Positions 26,568 through 33,913 of a DNA stretch of 64,000 nt are shown one piece after another. Source of the stretch: Duganella rivi (lineage in GTDB: Bacteria; Pseudomonadota; Gammaproteobacteria; Burkholderiales; Burkholderiaceae_D); contig NZ_WWCK01000005.1 of assembly GCF_009857435.1 (NCBI RefSeq), forward strand, positions 620,001-684,000. The letters run 5' to 3'. The notes beneath the pieces were generated by a model. The model had not been told where the DNA came from. It made no database searches and saw nothing but the letters and a program-made list of their open reading frames with translations. Made by a program: the position numbers and the translations under genes. How positions within the stretch are numbered: the first letter of the stretch is position 1; each line of letters opens with the position of its first letter.

Positions 26568-27964
26568 CACAGGTCGGTGATTTCCTTGTGGCGCGGCACC
26601 AGCGCCTTCATCACCACCCACGCCGCCAGGTAAGCCAGTGCGCAGATACCGAACATGATCATGTAGCCGGTGCGGATGTCGTTGACGGTCTTGTAGTAGT
26701 CGAACACCCAGCCACCGAGCTTGGTCAGCAGCACGCCGCCGATACCGCCGGCCATGCCGCCGATGCCGATCACCGAGGCCACCGATTTTTGCGGGAACAT
26801 ATCGGACACGGTGGTGAAGATATTCGCCGACCATGCCTGGTGCGCCGACGCGCCCACGCCGATCAGCAGCACCGGCACCCAGTAGCTGATCGCGCCCAGC
26901 GGCTGCGCCAGCAGCACCACCAGCGGGAAGAAGGCGATCATCAGCATGGCTTTCATGCGGCCGTCGTACGGCGCGTAGCCGCGCGACATGAAGTAGCTTG
27001 GGAACCAGCCGCCGCCGATGGAGCCGATCATGGTCATGCTGTACAACACGGCCAGCGGCAGGATAATGGCTTCGCCCTTCATGCCGTACTGCGCCGACAG
27101 ATAGGTCGGCAGCCAGAACAGGAAGAACCACCACACGCCGTCGGTCATGAATTTGCCGAAAGCGAAGGCCCAGGTCTGGCGGTACTTCAGCAGCTGGAAC
27201 CACGATACTTTTTTCGCCAGCTCATCGCTGGCGGCCGCCGGTGCAGCCACCGGTGCATCGCTGCGGATGTAAGCCAACTCAGCGGCCGACAGGCGCGGCT
27301 GCTTTTCCGGTTTGTCGTACAGCCACAGCCACACGCTCATCCAGATGAAGCCCAGCATGCCGATCATGATGAAGGCCGCTTGCCAGCCCCAGATCGACGC
27401 CAGCACCGGCACCGAGATCGGCGCCAGGATGGCGCCAACGTTGGCGCCGGAGTTGAAGATGCCGGTGGCGAAGGAACGTTCTTTTTTCGGGAAGTATTCA
27501 GCCGTGGCCTTGATGGCGGCCGGGAAGTTGCCGGCCTCGCCCACCGCCAGCACCGCGCGCGAAATCATGAAGCCGATAATCGACGGCACCGCCGCCACGC
27601 CGAACAGGCCGAGGATGCCGACGGCCACTTCGCCCACCGGCACCGAGGCCGCGTGCAGCAGCGCGCCCAGCGACCACACGGTAATCGCCACCACGTAGGC
27701 CGCCTTGGTGCCGATCTTGTCGACCACGCGGCCGGCAAACAGCATCGAAATGGCGTAGACAAACTGGAAGGCGGCGGCAATGTTGGCGTAGTCGGTATTA
27801 CTCCAGCCAAATTCCACCGATAAGGCGGGCGCCAGCAGGCTCAAGACCTGACGGTCGAGGTAGTTGACGGTGGTGGCGAAAAACAACAGGGCGCAGATAG
27901 TCCAGCGGTATTTACCGACGGACTGGGCCACCGCTTGCGCATTTACAGGCTCGCTCAGGTTCAT
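26567..27964 (-). CDS. MFS hexuronate transporter (ExuT-like, ACS family)
   Basis: A 465-residue permease with twelve predicted helices. The N-terminus carries the ACS-family pattern RWTICALLFFATTVNYLDRQVLSLL, and helix 4-5 has AVGEAGNFPAAIKATAEYFPKKERSFATGIFNSG, the ExuT signature for glucuronate and galacturonate carriers. ATG 27964 was chosen because upstream residues (to 28042) contain no family similarity and cross the operator region. A leader hairpin and inverted repeats lie upstream. It would import the uronic acid released by the GH105 and DUF2264 enzymes. No uronate isomerase or dehydrogenase gene is nearby. Confidence 0.88.
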   Translation of the reverse strand: MNLSEPVNAQAVAQSVGKYRWTICALLFFATTVNYLDRQVLSLLAPALSVEFGWSNTDYANIAAAFQFVYAISMLFAGRVVDKIGTKAAYVVAITVWSLGALLHAASVPVGEVAVGILGLFGVAAVPSIIGFMISRAVLAVGEAGNFPAAIKATAEYFPKKERSFATGIFNSGANVGAILAPISVPVLASIWGWQAAFIMIGMLGFIWMSVWLWLYDKPEKQPRLSAAELAYIRSDAPVAAPAAASDELAKKVSWFQLLKYRQTWAFAFGKFMTDGVWWFFLFWLPTYLSAQYGMKGEAIILPLAVLYSMTMIGSIGGGWFPSYFMSRGYAPYDGRMKAMLMIAFFPLVVLLAQPLGAISYWVPVLLIGVGASAHQAWSANIFTTVSDMFPQKSVASVIGIGGMAGGIGGVLLTKLGGWVFDYYKTVNDIRTGYMIMFGICALAYLAAWVVMKALVPRHKEITDL

Positions 27965-27991
27965 GGCATCACTTATGTTTTGTTTATGGTG

Positions 27992-28018
27992 ATGATCTCT
28001 CGGTCTCCACGAGATCAT
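27992..28018 (-). promoter_or_regulatory. Inverted repeat in the transporter leader
   Basis: ATGATCTC (27992-27999) and GAGATCAT (28011-28018) are exact reverse complements with an 11-base spacer, located 28-54 bases before the hexuronate transporter ATG. It could be an operator or an mRNA hairpin; no ribosome site is contained in it. Confidence 0.35.
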
Positions 28019-28031
28019 GCTTAGTCGTATG

Positions 28032-28100
28032 TCATCGTACAACCATAAAACAGGCGAAGCAAGCAGAATCGTCTGCCTCTTCGCATCTGTTGTACGATGA
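28032..28100 (-). promoter_or_regulatory. Paired operator-like 12-mers upstream of the hexuronate transporter
   Basis: TCATCGTACAAC at 28032-28043 recurs as its exact reverse complement GTTGTACGATGA at 28089-28100, with centres 57 bp apart. The proximal copy continues into CATACGAC, giving an imperfect palindrome TnGTAnG/CnTACnA of the kind bound by GntR-family uronate regulators. Two sites flanking the promoter region suggest cooperative or looping repression. No GntR gene is in the window. Confidence 0.5.
28046..28084 (-). terminator. Intrinsic terminator of the MHS transporter gene
   Basis: Read on the minus strand, GCGAAG and GGCAGA pair with TCTGC and CTTCGC around CGAT, then CTGTTTTA follows. 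The stem has one bulge. It lies 23 bases after the MHS transporter stop and between the two operator-like 12-mers, so it would separate the two transporter transcripts. Confidence 0.6.
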
Positions 28101-28106
28101 CTGGGA

Positions 28107-29381
28107 CTAAGCTTGCTTAGTCTTTACCAAAAGCAATGCGATCAGGCTGATCAGCGCCGCGCCCGACAAGTAGTAGCCGACATACTGCAAGCCGAAGTTG
28201 GTCGCCAGCCAGGTGGCGGCGTACGGCGCCAGCGACGCGCCGAGGATGCCGGCCAGATTGAAGGTCAGCGAGGCGCCGGTGTAGCGCACCTCGGCCGGGA
28301 ACAGCTCGGACAGGATGGTGCCCAGCGGGCCGTAGGTCAGGCCCATCAGGCCGAGGCCCAGCGACAGGAAGAAGGTCACTTGCGTGGCGTCGCCCGAACC
28401 GAACAGCGGCGCCATGGTCAGGCCGAACACGGCAATCGCGGCCGACACCCAGATCAAGGTCGAACGGCGGCCTTTGCGGTCGGCCCAAATCGCCGAGAAC
28501 GGAATCGTCAGCGCGAAGAACAGCACCGCGAACAGTTGCAGGATCAAGAAGTCCTTGCGGGTGAATTTGAGCGCGCTGGTGCCCCAGCTCAGCGCAAACA
28601 CCGTCATCAGGTAGAACAGCACGAAGGTGGCCAGCGCGATCAGCGTGCCCAGCACCAGCGGCTTGCGGTGTTCTTTCCACACGGTCACGACCGGCACTTT
28701 GACGCGCTCGTTTTTATCGAGCACTTTTTGGAAGTCCGGCGTCTCGTGAATTTTCAAACGGATGTAGAGGCCGACGATTACCAGCAGCGAGCTGGCGAGG
28801 AACGGAATGCGCCAGCCGTAGGCAAAGAAGTCGGCATCGGTCAGCACCTGGCTCAGCAGCAGGAAGATGCCGCCCGACAGGAAGAAGCCGATCGGCGCGC
28901 CCAGTTGCGGGAACATGCCGTACCAGGCGCGCTTGCCCGGCGGCGCGTTCTCGGTCGCCAGCAGCACCGCGCCGCCCCACTCGCCGCCCAGGCCCAGGCC
29001 CTGGCCAAAGCGGCACAGCGCCAGCAAGGCCGGCGCCAGCGTACCGATGGTCGCGTAGGTCGGCAGCAGGCCGATCACCACGGTCGAGATGCCCATGGTC
29101 AGTAGCGCGGCCACCAGCGTCGCCTTGCGGCCGATGCGGTCGCCAAAGTGGCCGAACACGGCTGAGCCAACCGGACGCGCAAAGAAGGCAATCGCAAACG
29201 TCGCCAGCGATTGCAGGGTCGCGGCGGCAGGGTCGCTAGCGGGGAAGAACAGCTTGGGGAACACCAGCACGGCAGCGGTGGCGTAGATGTAGAAATCGAA
29301 AAACTCGATCGTGGTGCCGATCAGGCTGGCAAACAATACGGTGGCGGCGGAATTAGTCTTCGGCGATCCCGGGTGACTCAT
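28107..29381 (-). CDS. MFS transporter, metabolite:H+ symporter (MHS) family
   Basis: A 424-residue permease. The N-terminal pattern ASLIGTTIEFFDFYIYATAAVLVFPKLFFP and the loop GHFGDRIGRKATLV are those of the MHS family, which includes ProP, KgtP and ShiA. RFGQGLGLGGEWGGAVLLATENAP in helix 4 is also typical. It is a full-length twelve-helix protein. The substrate is not fixed by sequence. Given the hydroxyproline genes and ProP's specificity, a proline/hydroxyproline or dicarboxylate substrate is a guess. It has its own promoter at 29414-29443, an AGGAG ribosome site and a terminator downstream. Confidence 0.88.
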   Translation of the reverse strand: MSHPGSPKTNSAATVLFASLIGTTIEFFDFYIYATAAVLVFPKLFFPASDPAAATLQSLATFAIAFFARPVGSAVFGHFGDRIGRKATLVAALLTMGISTVVIGLLPTYATIGTLAPALLALCRFGQGLGLGGEWGGAVLLATENAPPGKRAWYGMFPQLGAPIGFFLSGGIFLLLSQVLTDADFFAYGWRIPFLASSLLVIVGLYIRLKIHETPDFQKVLDKNERVKVPVVTVWKEHRKPLVLGTLIALATFVLFYLMTVFALSWGTSALKFTRKDFLILQLFAVLFFALTIPFSAIWADRKGRRSTLIWVSAAIAVFGLTMAPLFGSGDATQVTFFLSLGLGLMGLTYGPLGTILSELFPAEVRYTGASLTFNLAGILGASLAPYAATWLATNFGLQYVGYYLSGAALISLIALLLVKTKQA

Positions 29382-29413
29382 GCTTGACGCTCCTGCAAGG
29401 TGGTGTGCGGGCC

Positions 29414-29443
29414 ATCATACACACGACATTGCAGGATTGCCAA
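29414..29443 (-). promoter_or_regulatory. Candidate sigma70 promoter of the MHS transporter
   Basis: On the minus strand TTGGCA (29443-29438) and TATGAT (29419-29414) are spaced by 18 bases, 33 bases before the ATG at 29381. Both boxes differ from consensus by one base each. Confidence 0.5.
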
Positions 29444-29456
29444 GCATGACTAGCGG

Positions 29457-29780
29457 TCAATGCGGATCAATTTGCGTAAAGCCGGCCGATATGTCGCCTG
29501 CTTTCAACGGCCGCACCACGCGCGCCACTTCCTCGCCGTCGCGCAGGAAGATCAGGGTCGGCCACAGTTTGACGCGGAACGAGCGGCCCAGTGGCCGGCC
29601 GGGGCCGTCTTCGACCTTGTAGTGGGCCACATCCTCGTGGCCAGCAAAGGCATCGGCCAGAGGCGCTTGCGCAGCCATGCAGTGGCCGCACCAGTTGGCG
29701 CCGAACTCCAGCAGCACGGCGCCCTGCATGGCGTCGACTTCGGCGCGTTGCAGTGTTTCGGGGATGTAGCGTGTCTTCAT
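29457..29780 (-). CDS. Thioredoxin-family protein
   Basis: A 107-residue thioredoxin-fold protein with active site W30-C31-G32-H33-C34. GHC in place of thioredoxin's GPC usually raises the redox potential. The cis-proline motif LWPTLIFLRDG is present. No signal peptide is seen, so it is cytoplasmic. It starts on the base after the ChaN-family lipoprotein stop and is probably translated from the same message, although the two act in different compartments. A general disulfide reductase role is likely; the partner is unknown. Confidence 0.85.
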   Translation of the reverse strand: MKTRYIPETLQRAEVDAMQGAVLLEFGANWCGHCMAAQAPLADAFAGHEDVAHYKVEDGPGRPLGRSFRVKLWPTLIFLRDGEEVARVVRPLKAGDISAGFTQIDPH

Positions 29781-30629
29781 TTATTTCTTAACCTGTTTGC
29801 ACGGATCGTCGCGGGTTTGCGCGGCCACCGTTTGCATACTGTCGTAGCGGCCGCCATTGCCGCCGCCCTCGATAAAACCGACGCTGCGCATGGTCAGCGC
29901 CGGCGTCACCCGGTTCAGCCAATAGCCGACGCCGACGTCCTTGCGCACATGGCCATTACCGGCGATCAGCACCACGTCTTTCGGCTGCTGGTCGCGGATG
30001 ATCTTGGCCATCCAGATATCGCGCGCCACCTGGGCGTTGACCAAGCCGCCCACCATCATCTCCGGCAGCATATTGCAATGGCCGGCGACGATTTCCTGCT
30101 GCTGCACGCTGGTCACGGCCGCCGGCAGCGGCTGATCCAGCTGGTAGTCCTTGACGCTTTGCGGGTCGAAGCTCGACGCCACGCCGTCGCGCACCACGCG
30201 CGACGCATCGGCACGCGACAGATTGCCCGCCACCAGCGGCAAGTGGTAAGTCAGCGCCAGCTGGATCACAGGATAATACAGTTGCCAATCCCAGCGCGCA
30301 CCGCCGGCCACGCGGATCACGCACTGGGCGTCCAGGCAGCCTTTTTGCGCCTTGCTCAGCTGATCCTGGTTTTCACGGTCGAACTGCTCCATGACGATGG
30401 CCGGACGCCAGCCCGCTTCCACGCGCTGGCGCAGCAATTCGTAGCGCAGCTTGTGCCCTTGCGCATTGTCGTGCACCTCGCCCAGCAGCAGCACCTGGGG
30501 ATTGCTCGCCTCCAGCAGATTATCCGACAACACGGCGGCCGGTTTGCCGCTGCTGGCGCACCCGGAAGCCAACACAACCGTGGCAAGCGCCAAAGTCAAT
30601 CGAATCGTAGGGTTATATGTAGAAATCAT
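29781..30629 (-). CDS. ChaN/Tiki-like lipoprotein (haem-binding uptake family)
   Basis: A 282-residue protein. The signal LTLALATVVLASGC ends in a lipobox with the acceptor at C24, counting from ATG 30629. An in-frame ATG at 30650 would only lengthen the n-region, and neither has a good ribosome site. The domain has the ChaN pattern: VLLLGEVHDNAQGHKLRYELL, AIVMEQFDRE, then the C-terminal VVLIAGNGHVRKDVGVGYWL. GEVHDN and GNGHVR supply the conserved Glu/His pairs used for haem binding or Tiki-type hydrolysis. Campylobacter ChaN binds haem. The gene is upstream of the thioredoxin gene, and iron regulation is not visible in the 246-bp upstream gap. Confidence 0.82.
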   Translation of the reverse strand: MISTYNPTIRLTLALATVVLASGCASSGKPAAVLSDNLLEASNPQVLLLGEVHDNAQGHKLRYELLRQRVEAGWRPAIVMEQFDRENQDQLSKAQKGCLDAQCVIRVAGGARWDWQLYYPVIQLALTYHLPLVAGNLSRADASRVVRDGVASSFDPQSVKDYQLDQPLPAAVTSVQQQEIVAGHCNMLPEMMVGGLVNAQVARDIWMAKIIRDQQPKDVVLIAGNGHVRKDVGVGYWLNRVTPALTMRSVGFIEGGGNGGRYDSMQTVAAQTRDDPCKQVKK

Positions 30630-30875
30630 CTGATCGGCGCGAGTGTGCATAGAATTTAGTTGTTGAAGTTTTTAAATCATCTGCGCCACTGGCAAGCTGC
30701 CGGCGGGTGTTGTTGCGACGCAAAAATCCGTTGTTCCGAAAGAAAAAGAGATGGCAATTTGTTATTGGACATGGTTTAATATCAGAACGGTAGCGAGTGT
30801 TAGAACACTGCGCCGTGACTTTACAGTTTGTGCATTAAACCGACCTTAACTCCCGTTCGCAAGAGGAGTGTCATC

Positions 30876-31229
30876 GTGAAAGTTGTGTCCTTGATCTCGA
30901 CAGCATTACTTGCCTTAAGCTTTGCTGGCGCCGTACAGGCTACGCCTGCCGCGCCTGCCACCAACAGCAATGTTGCACCTGCAACAATTGTACTCGCCCA
31001 TTGCGAAGCGAACGACCCTGCGCCGTGCGGTATCAGCGCGCCTGCCGCCAAGACGACCGAATCCGACCCTAACGCTTTACCACCGGCAGATCCCAAACAC
31101 CCGCAACAAACCGAACCGGTCACTCCGGTGCCGGAACCACAAACCTTTGTCATGTTGATGCTGGGTTTGGTTGTCCTCGGCTTCGCCTCGCGCCGCCGCC
31201 AAGGTTCAGAGAAATTCACCGACGAATAA
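30876..31229 (+). CDS. PEP-CTERM sorting-domain protein
   Basis: A 117-residue secreted protein starting at GTG 30876, chosen because AGGAG (30864-30868) lies seven bases upstream and the frame then opens a clean signal peptide (KVVSLISTALLALSFAGAVQA). A short Ala/Pro/Thr-rich body with two cysteines (residues 43 and 51) follows. It ends in V-P-E-P (85-88), a hydrophobic helix and an Arg cluster RRR (106-108). This tripartite tail is recognised by exosortase/archaeosortase systems linked to exopolysaccharide. The tail continues 9 residues past the Arg cluster, a little longer than usual. No exosortase gene is in the window. It is monocistronic, with a strong terminator. Confidence 0.8.
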   Translation: MKVVSLISTALLALSFAGAVQATPAAPATNSNVAPATIVLAHCEANDPAPCGISAPAAKTTESDPNALPPADPKHPQQTEPVTPVPEPQTFVMLMLGLVVLGFASRRRQGSEKFTDE

Positions 31230-31250
31230 GAAGGTCTTCCGGCCTCCATA

Positions 31251-31282
31251 AAAAATCCCGCTGCATGCCAGCGGGATTTTTA
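31251..31282 (+). terminator. Intrinsic terminator after the PEP-CTERM gene
   Basis: AAAAATCCCGCTG (31251-31263) pairs with CAGCGGGATTTTT (31269-31281) around CATGC. The symmetric A and T tracts suit termination in both directions, serving the convergent small gene at 31284 as well. Confidence 0.9.
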
Positions 31283-31283
31283 T

Positions 31284-31451
31284 TTACAGGCACACCGATC
31301 GGATATTGCTGAGCGCGATGCCATGCACAGTGGCGCGTGCCACGCAGCCCAGCTTGTGCCAGCCATCTTCCGTTCCGACAATCGCCAACAAGGCCAGCGC
31401 CAGCCCGACGGCCAGCAAAATCAACAGGCCCTTGATCGCTTCTTTATCCAT
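31284..31451 (-). CDS. 55-residue hypothetical single-span membrane protein
   Basis: An open frame MDKEAIKGLLILLAVGLALA continues LLAIVGTEDGWHKLGCVARA and ends in SVCL. Residues 7-25 form one clear transmembrane helix with a short charged N-terminus, and a 30-residue tail contains two cysteines. It lies between the DUF3224 gene, 9 bp upstream on the same strand, and the bidirectional terminator, so it fits as a second gene of that unit. The frame is too small for many gene callers. No family is recognised and no clear ribosome site precedes the ATG. Confidence 0.5.
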   Translation of the reverse strand: MDKEAIKGLLILLAVGLALALLAIVGTEDGWHKLGCVARATVHGIALSNIRSVCL

Positions 31452-31460
31452 GCCGCCATT

Positions 31461-31850
31461 TTATAGCGTGTAATCGAAGTCGTAGTAGTGCTTGCCGCCG
31501 TCGATGCGGATATTTAAGGTGCCGCGCAAGCCAGCCAGTTCGCCGGTGCCGGAATCGGGCACCACTGCCACCGACAGGCTGGGCGCGCCGCGCGTCATGA
31601 CGCCGGTGTGGTGCAGCAAGAAGCTGCCGCTGCGCCCTTCCACCGCGCCGGTCACGCGCTCGACCGCGACGTACACGCCGGAACCGAGCGCGCGATCCAT
31701 GTAGGCCAGCATCTCGCCCTTGCCTTCGGCCTGCAGGGCGCCGTGGTAGTGCTTGTCGAGCGACATGCGGCCGATGCCGCTGTCAGCCGCTACTGCCGAC
31801 ATGGCCTCCGGCTGCATGGCGACGGTGAATTCTCCGGTAATGATGGGCAT
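31461..31850 (-). CDS. DUF3224 domain protein
   Basis: A 129-residue beta-rich protein. DUF3224 features are present: opening GEFTV, LDKHYHGALQAEGKGEMLAY, GVYVAVERVTGAVEGRSGSFLLHHTGVM and the C-terminal ELAGLRGTLNIRIDGGKHYYDFDYTL. The family adopts a small beta-barrel (allene-oxide-cyclase-like) and has no established activity. No signal is present. It follows the sensor kinase gene by 14 bp on the same strand and may be co-transcribed with it. Confidence 0.85.
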   Translation of the reverse strand: MPIITGEFTVAMQPEAMSAVAADSGIGRMSLDKHYHGALQAEGKGEMLAYMDRALGSGVYVAVERVTGAVEGRSGSFLLHHTGVMTRGAPSLSVAVVPDSGTGELAGLRGTLNIRIDGGKHYYDFDYTL

Positions 31851-31864
31851 GGTTTGTTTCCTGG

Positions 31865-33445
31865 TTAGGCGTGCAGGCGGGTGTCGGCATGCAGCGCATG
31901 ATCATCAACCGGCGTGATGCACGGCATGCGCAGCACAAAGCTGGCGCCCTGCCCCAGCACGCTGGACACCGTGATGCTGCCGCCAAACTGCTTGGCAATC
32001 AGGTTGAACACGATATTCAGGCCGAGGCCGGTGCCACCCTGTCCGCGCCGGGTGGTGACAAACGGGTCGAATACCTTGTCCAGCATATCGGGCGGGATGC
32101 CTTTGCCGTTGTCGGTCACCTGCATCTCGATCCAGTCGCCCTGCTGCGCGACGCCGATCACGATGCGGCCCTCGTCGTCCGCATCAAAGGCGTGCTCAAC
32201 GCAGTTGAGGGTCAGGTTGGTGATGACCTGCGCCAGCGCGCCGGGATAGCTGTCGAGCATGATGTCGGGCGGGCAGGCAATGCTGACCGTGATGCGGGTC
32301 TTTTTCAGCTTGGGCTGCAAGCTGGACACCACCTCGTTGATGTAGTCGCGCAGCTCGAAACGGCGGCGTGCCTCGCTGACCTGATCGACCGCGATCTGCT
32401 TGAAACTGTGGATCAGATGCGCCGCGCGGTAGGCGTTGTTCATGATCAGGCGCGTGCTCTCGGACGCCGTCTCCAGGTAGCGCGTGATGTCGGACTTCTT
32501 GATGTTGCCGCCCTCGACCGAGGCCTGCACCTTCTCGGTGGCCTCCATCAGCACGGAGGCGCTGGTCAGGGCGATGCCGACCGGCGTGTTGATCTCGTGC
32601 GCGACGCCGGCCACCAGGCCGCCCAGCGACGCCAGCCGCTCGGCCTGCAACAGCGACTCCTGCGTGCGGCGCAAATCGTCCATGGCCTTGGCGGTGGCCT
32701 GGGCCGATTTGCGGGCCTCGTCCTCGGCCTCGCGGATGCGTTGAATATTCGATTTAATCTTGCGCTGGATGGCGTTGAAGCCGCGGATCACCTCGCCCAG
32801 TTCGTCGTGGCGGCTGTCCGGCAACTCCTCCACCTCATCGCTGCCGCGCGTCGCAAGGTCAAACAAGCCGTCGCGCAGGCGCTTCAGCGGATCGAACACA
32901 ATGCGCAGCGACAGCGCCAGCGCCGCCACCAGGATCAAGTCCAGCAGCAGCACCTCGGTCACCTTGCGGCGCACCTCGGCGGCCAAGGTGGCGTCGATTT
33001 GCGCGCGGCTGAAGTTGACCACCACGCGGCCGACGATCACCGGCTTGAGCGCGGCGCCGGCCGCGCCGGAATCGCGGTAGGCCAGGTCGGCCACCACTGG
33101 CGTGCCGGCCACCGCAGCGTCGTTTTCAATCGAGGAAATAGTGCCGTTCTCGTTGCGCAGCTTGCCGGAGAACAGGCCGACCGAAGTATCGTAGACGCGG
33201 ATCGAGACCAGCTCCGGCGGCATCATCTCGGCGGCGACGATGTTGTCGACCTTGGCCTTATCGAGATCCCACAGCGCCGACGGCAGACTGGTTTGCAGGC
33301 GCGTCAGCACGCCCTGGCGCAGGCGCTGGCTGCTGACCTCCAGTTCATGGCCGAGGCTGTATTGGGCATAGGTGCCGGAAATGCCCAGCACCAGCGTTAC
33401 GATGACCACGAAAAGCAGCGTCAAGCGGCCTTGAATCCCAAACAT
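31865..33445 (-). CDS. Membrane sensor histidine kinase, orphan
   Basis: A 526-residue kinase. It has TM1 at about 8-27, a periplasmic sensor region of about 135 residues, TM2 at about 166-185 and a HAMP domain (about 185-240) ending in a coiled coil. The HisKA-like phosphoacceptor H283 is in LVAGVAHEINTPVGIA. The HATPase has N-box QVITNLTLNCVEHA, DNGKGIPPDM and GTGLGLNIV. All motifs for autophosphorylation are intact. No receiver or response-regulator gene is adjacent, so its output partner is elsewhere. It is divergent from the HDOD pair at 33566, with 120 bp between. Confidence 0.9.
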   Translation of the reverse strand: MFGIQGRLTLLFVVIVTLVLGISGTYAQYSLGHELEVSSQRLRQGVLTRLQTSLPSALWDLDKAKVDNIVAAEMMPPELVSIRVYDTSVGLFSGKLRNENGTISSIENDAAVAGTPVVADLAYRDSGAAGAALKPVIVGRVVVNFSRAQIDATLAAEVRRKVTEVLLLDLILVAALALSLRIVFDPLKRLRDGLFDLATRGSDEVEELPDSRHDELGEVIRGFNAIQRKIKSNIQRIREAEDEARKSAQATAKAMDDLRRTQESLLQAERLASLGGLVAGVAHEINTPVGIALTSASVLMEATEKVQASVEGGNIKKSDITRYLETASESTRLIMNNAYRAAHLIHSFKQIAVDQVSEARRRFELRDYINEVVSSLQPKLKKTRITVSIACPPDIMLDSYPGALAQVITNLTLNCVEHAFDADDEGRIVIGVAQQGDWIEMQVTDNGKGIPPDMLDKVFDPFVTTRRGQGGTGLGLNIVFNLIAKQFGGSITVSSVLGQGASFVLRMPCITPVDDHALHADTRLHA

Positions 33446-33565
33446 CTAGCGATCTCCCGACGACATAGATTTGACGGCAACGCCCCAATGTACGGTATGG
33501 GCTGCGTCTTGGCAAGACAATGGTAAGATCGGGAAATATAGTTCAAGGAGCAACCGGGAGGCAGC

Positions 33566-33913
33566 ATGGCGGGGAATTATCATCAACTGGCACTGGCGGA
33601 GGTGCGGCCGGGCATGGTCTTGTCCGACGTGCTGCTCGACGTGCAGGGCAATGTGCTGCTGCCGCAAGGCACGGTGCTGACCGAGGCCATGCTGGCGTTG
33701 ATGCCGCGCCATGGTATTGCCATCCTGCCCATCGTCACCGAGCAAGTGCAGCCGGAAGTGGTGGCGGCCACGCTGGAACGCCACGAGGCCCGCCTGGCCC
33801 ACCTGTTCCGCAAGAACGACCCGGACAGCGGCAGCGACTGGGCCACGGCCACGCTGCGCCGCTTTGTCACCGACTTTCGCCTTGGTGTAGAGGAGACCCC
33901 GGAACATGAGTGA
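33566..33913 (+). CDS. Small protein resembling the N-terminal module of HD-GYP proteins (DUF3391-like)
   Basis: A 115-residue protein. VRPGMVLSDVLLDVQGNVLL then PQGTVLTEAMLALMPRHGI matches the beta-rich module that often precedes HD-GYP or HDOD domains. The remaining 60 residues are helical and charged. It overlaps the HDOD gene by eight bases, so this looks like a split form of a two-domain protein made as two coupled chains. No catalytic motif is seen. The start ATG 33566 has only a weak ribosome site (GGGAGG 14 bases upstream). Confidence 0.65.
   Translation: MAGNYHQLALAEVRPGMVLSDVLLDVQGNVLLPQGTVLTEAMLALMPRHGIAILPIVTEQVQPEVVAATLERHEARLAHLFRKNDPDSGSDWATATLRRFVTDFRLGVEETPEHE

Noticed and set aside
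25476-27203. Single 575-codon minus-strand reading through galM and into the transporter
   Set aside because: The first 212 residues are an out-of-frame reading of the transporter; the real galM begins at 26567, where a signal peptide and TGATG coupling occur.
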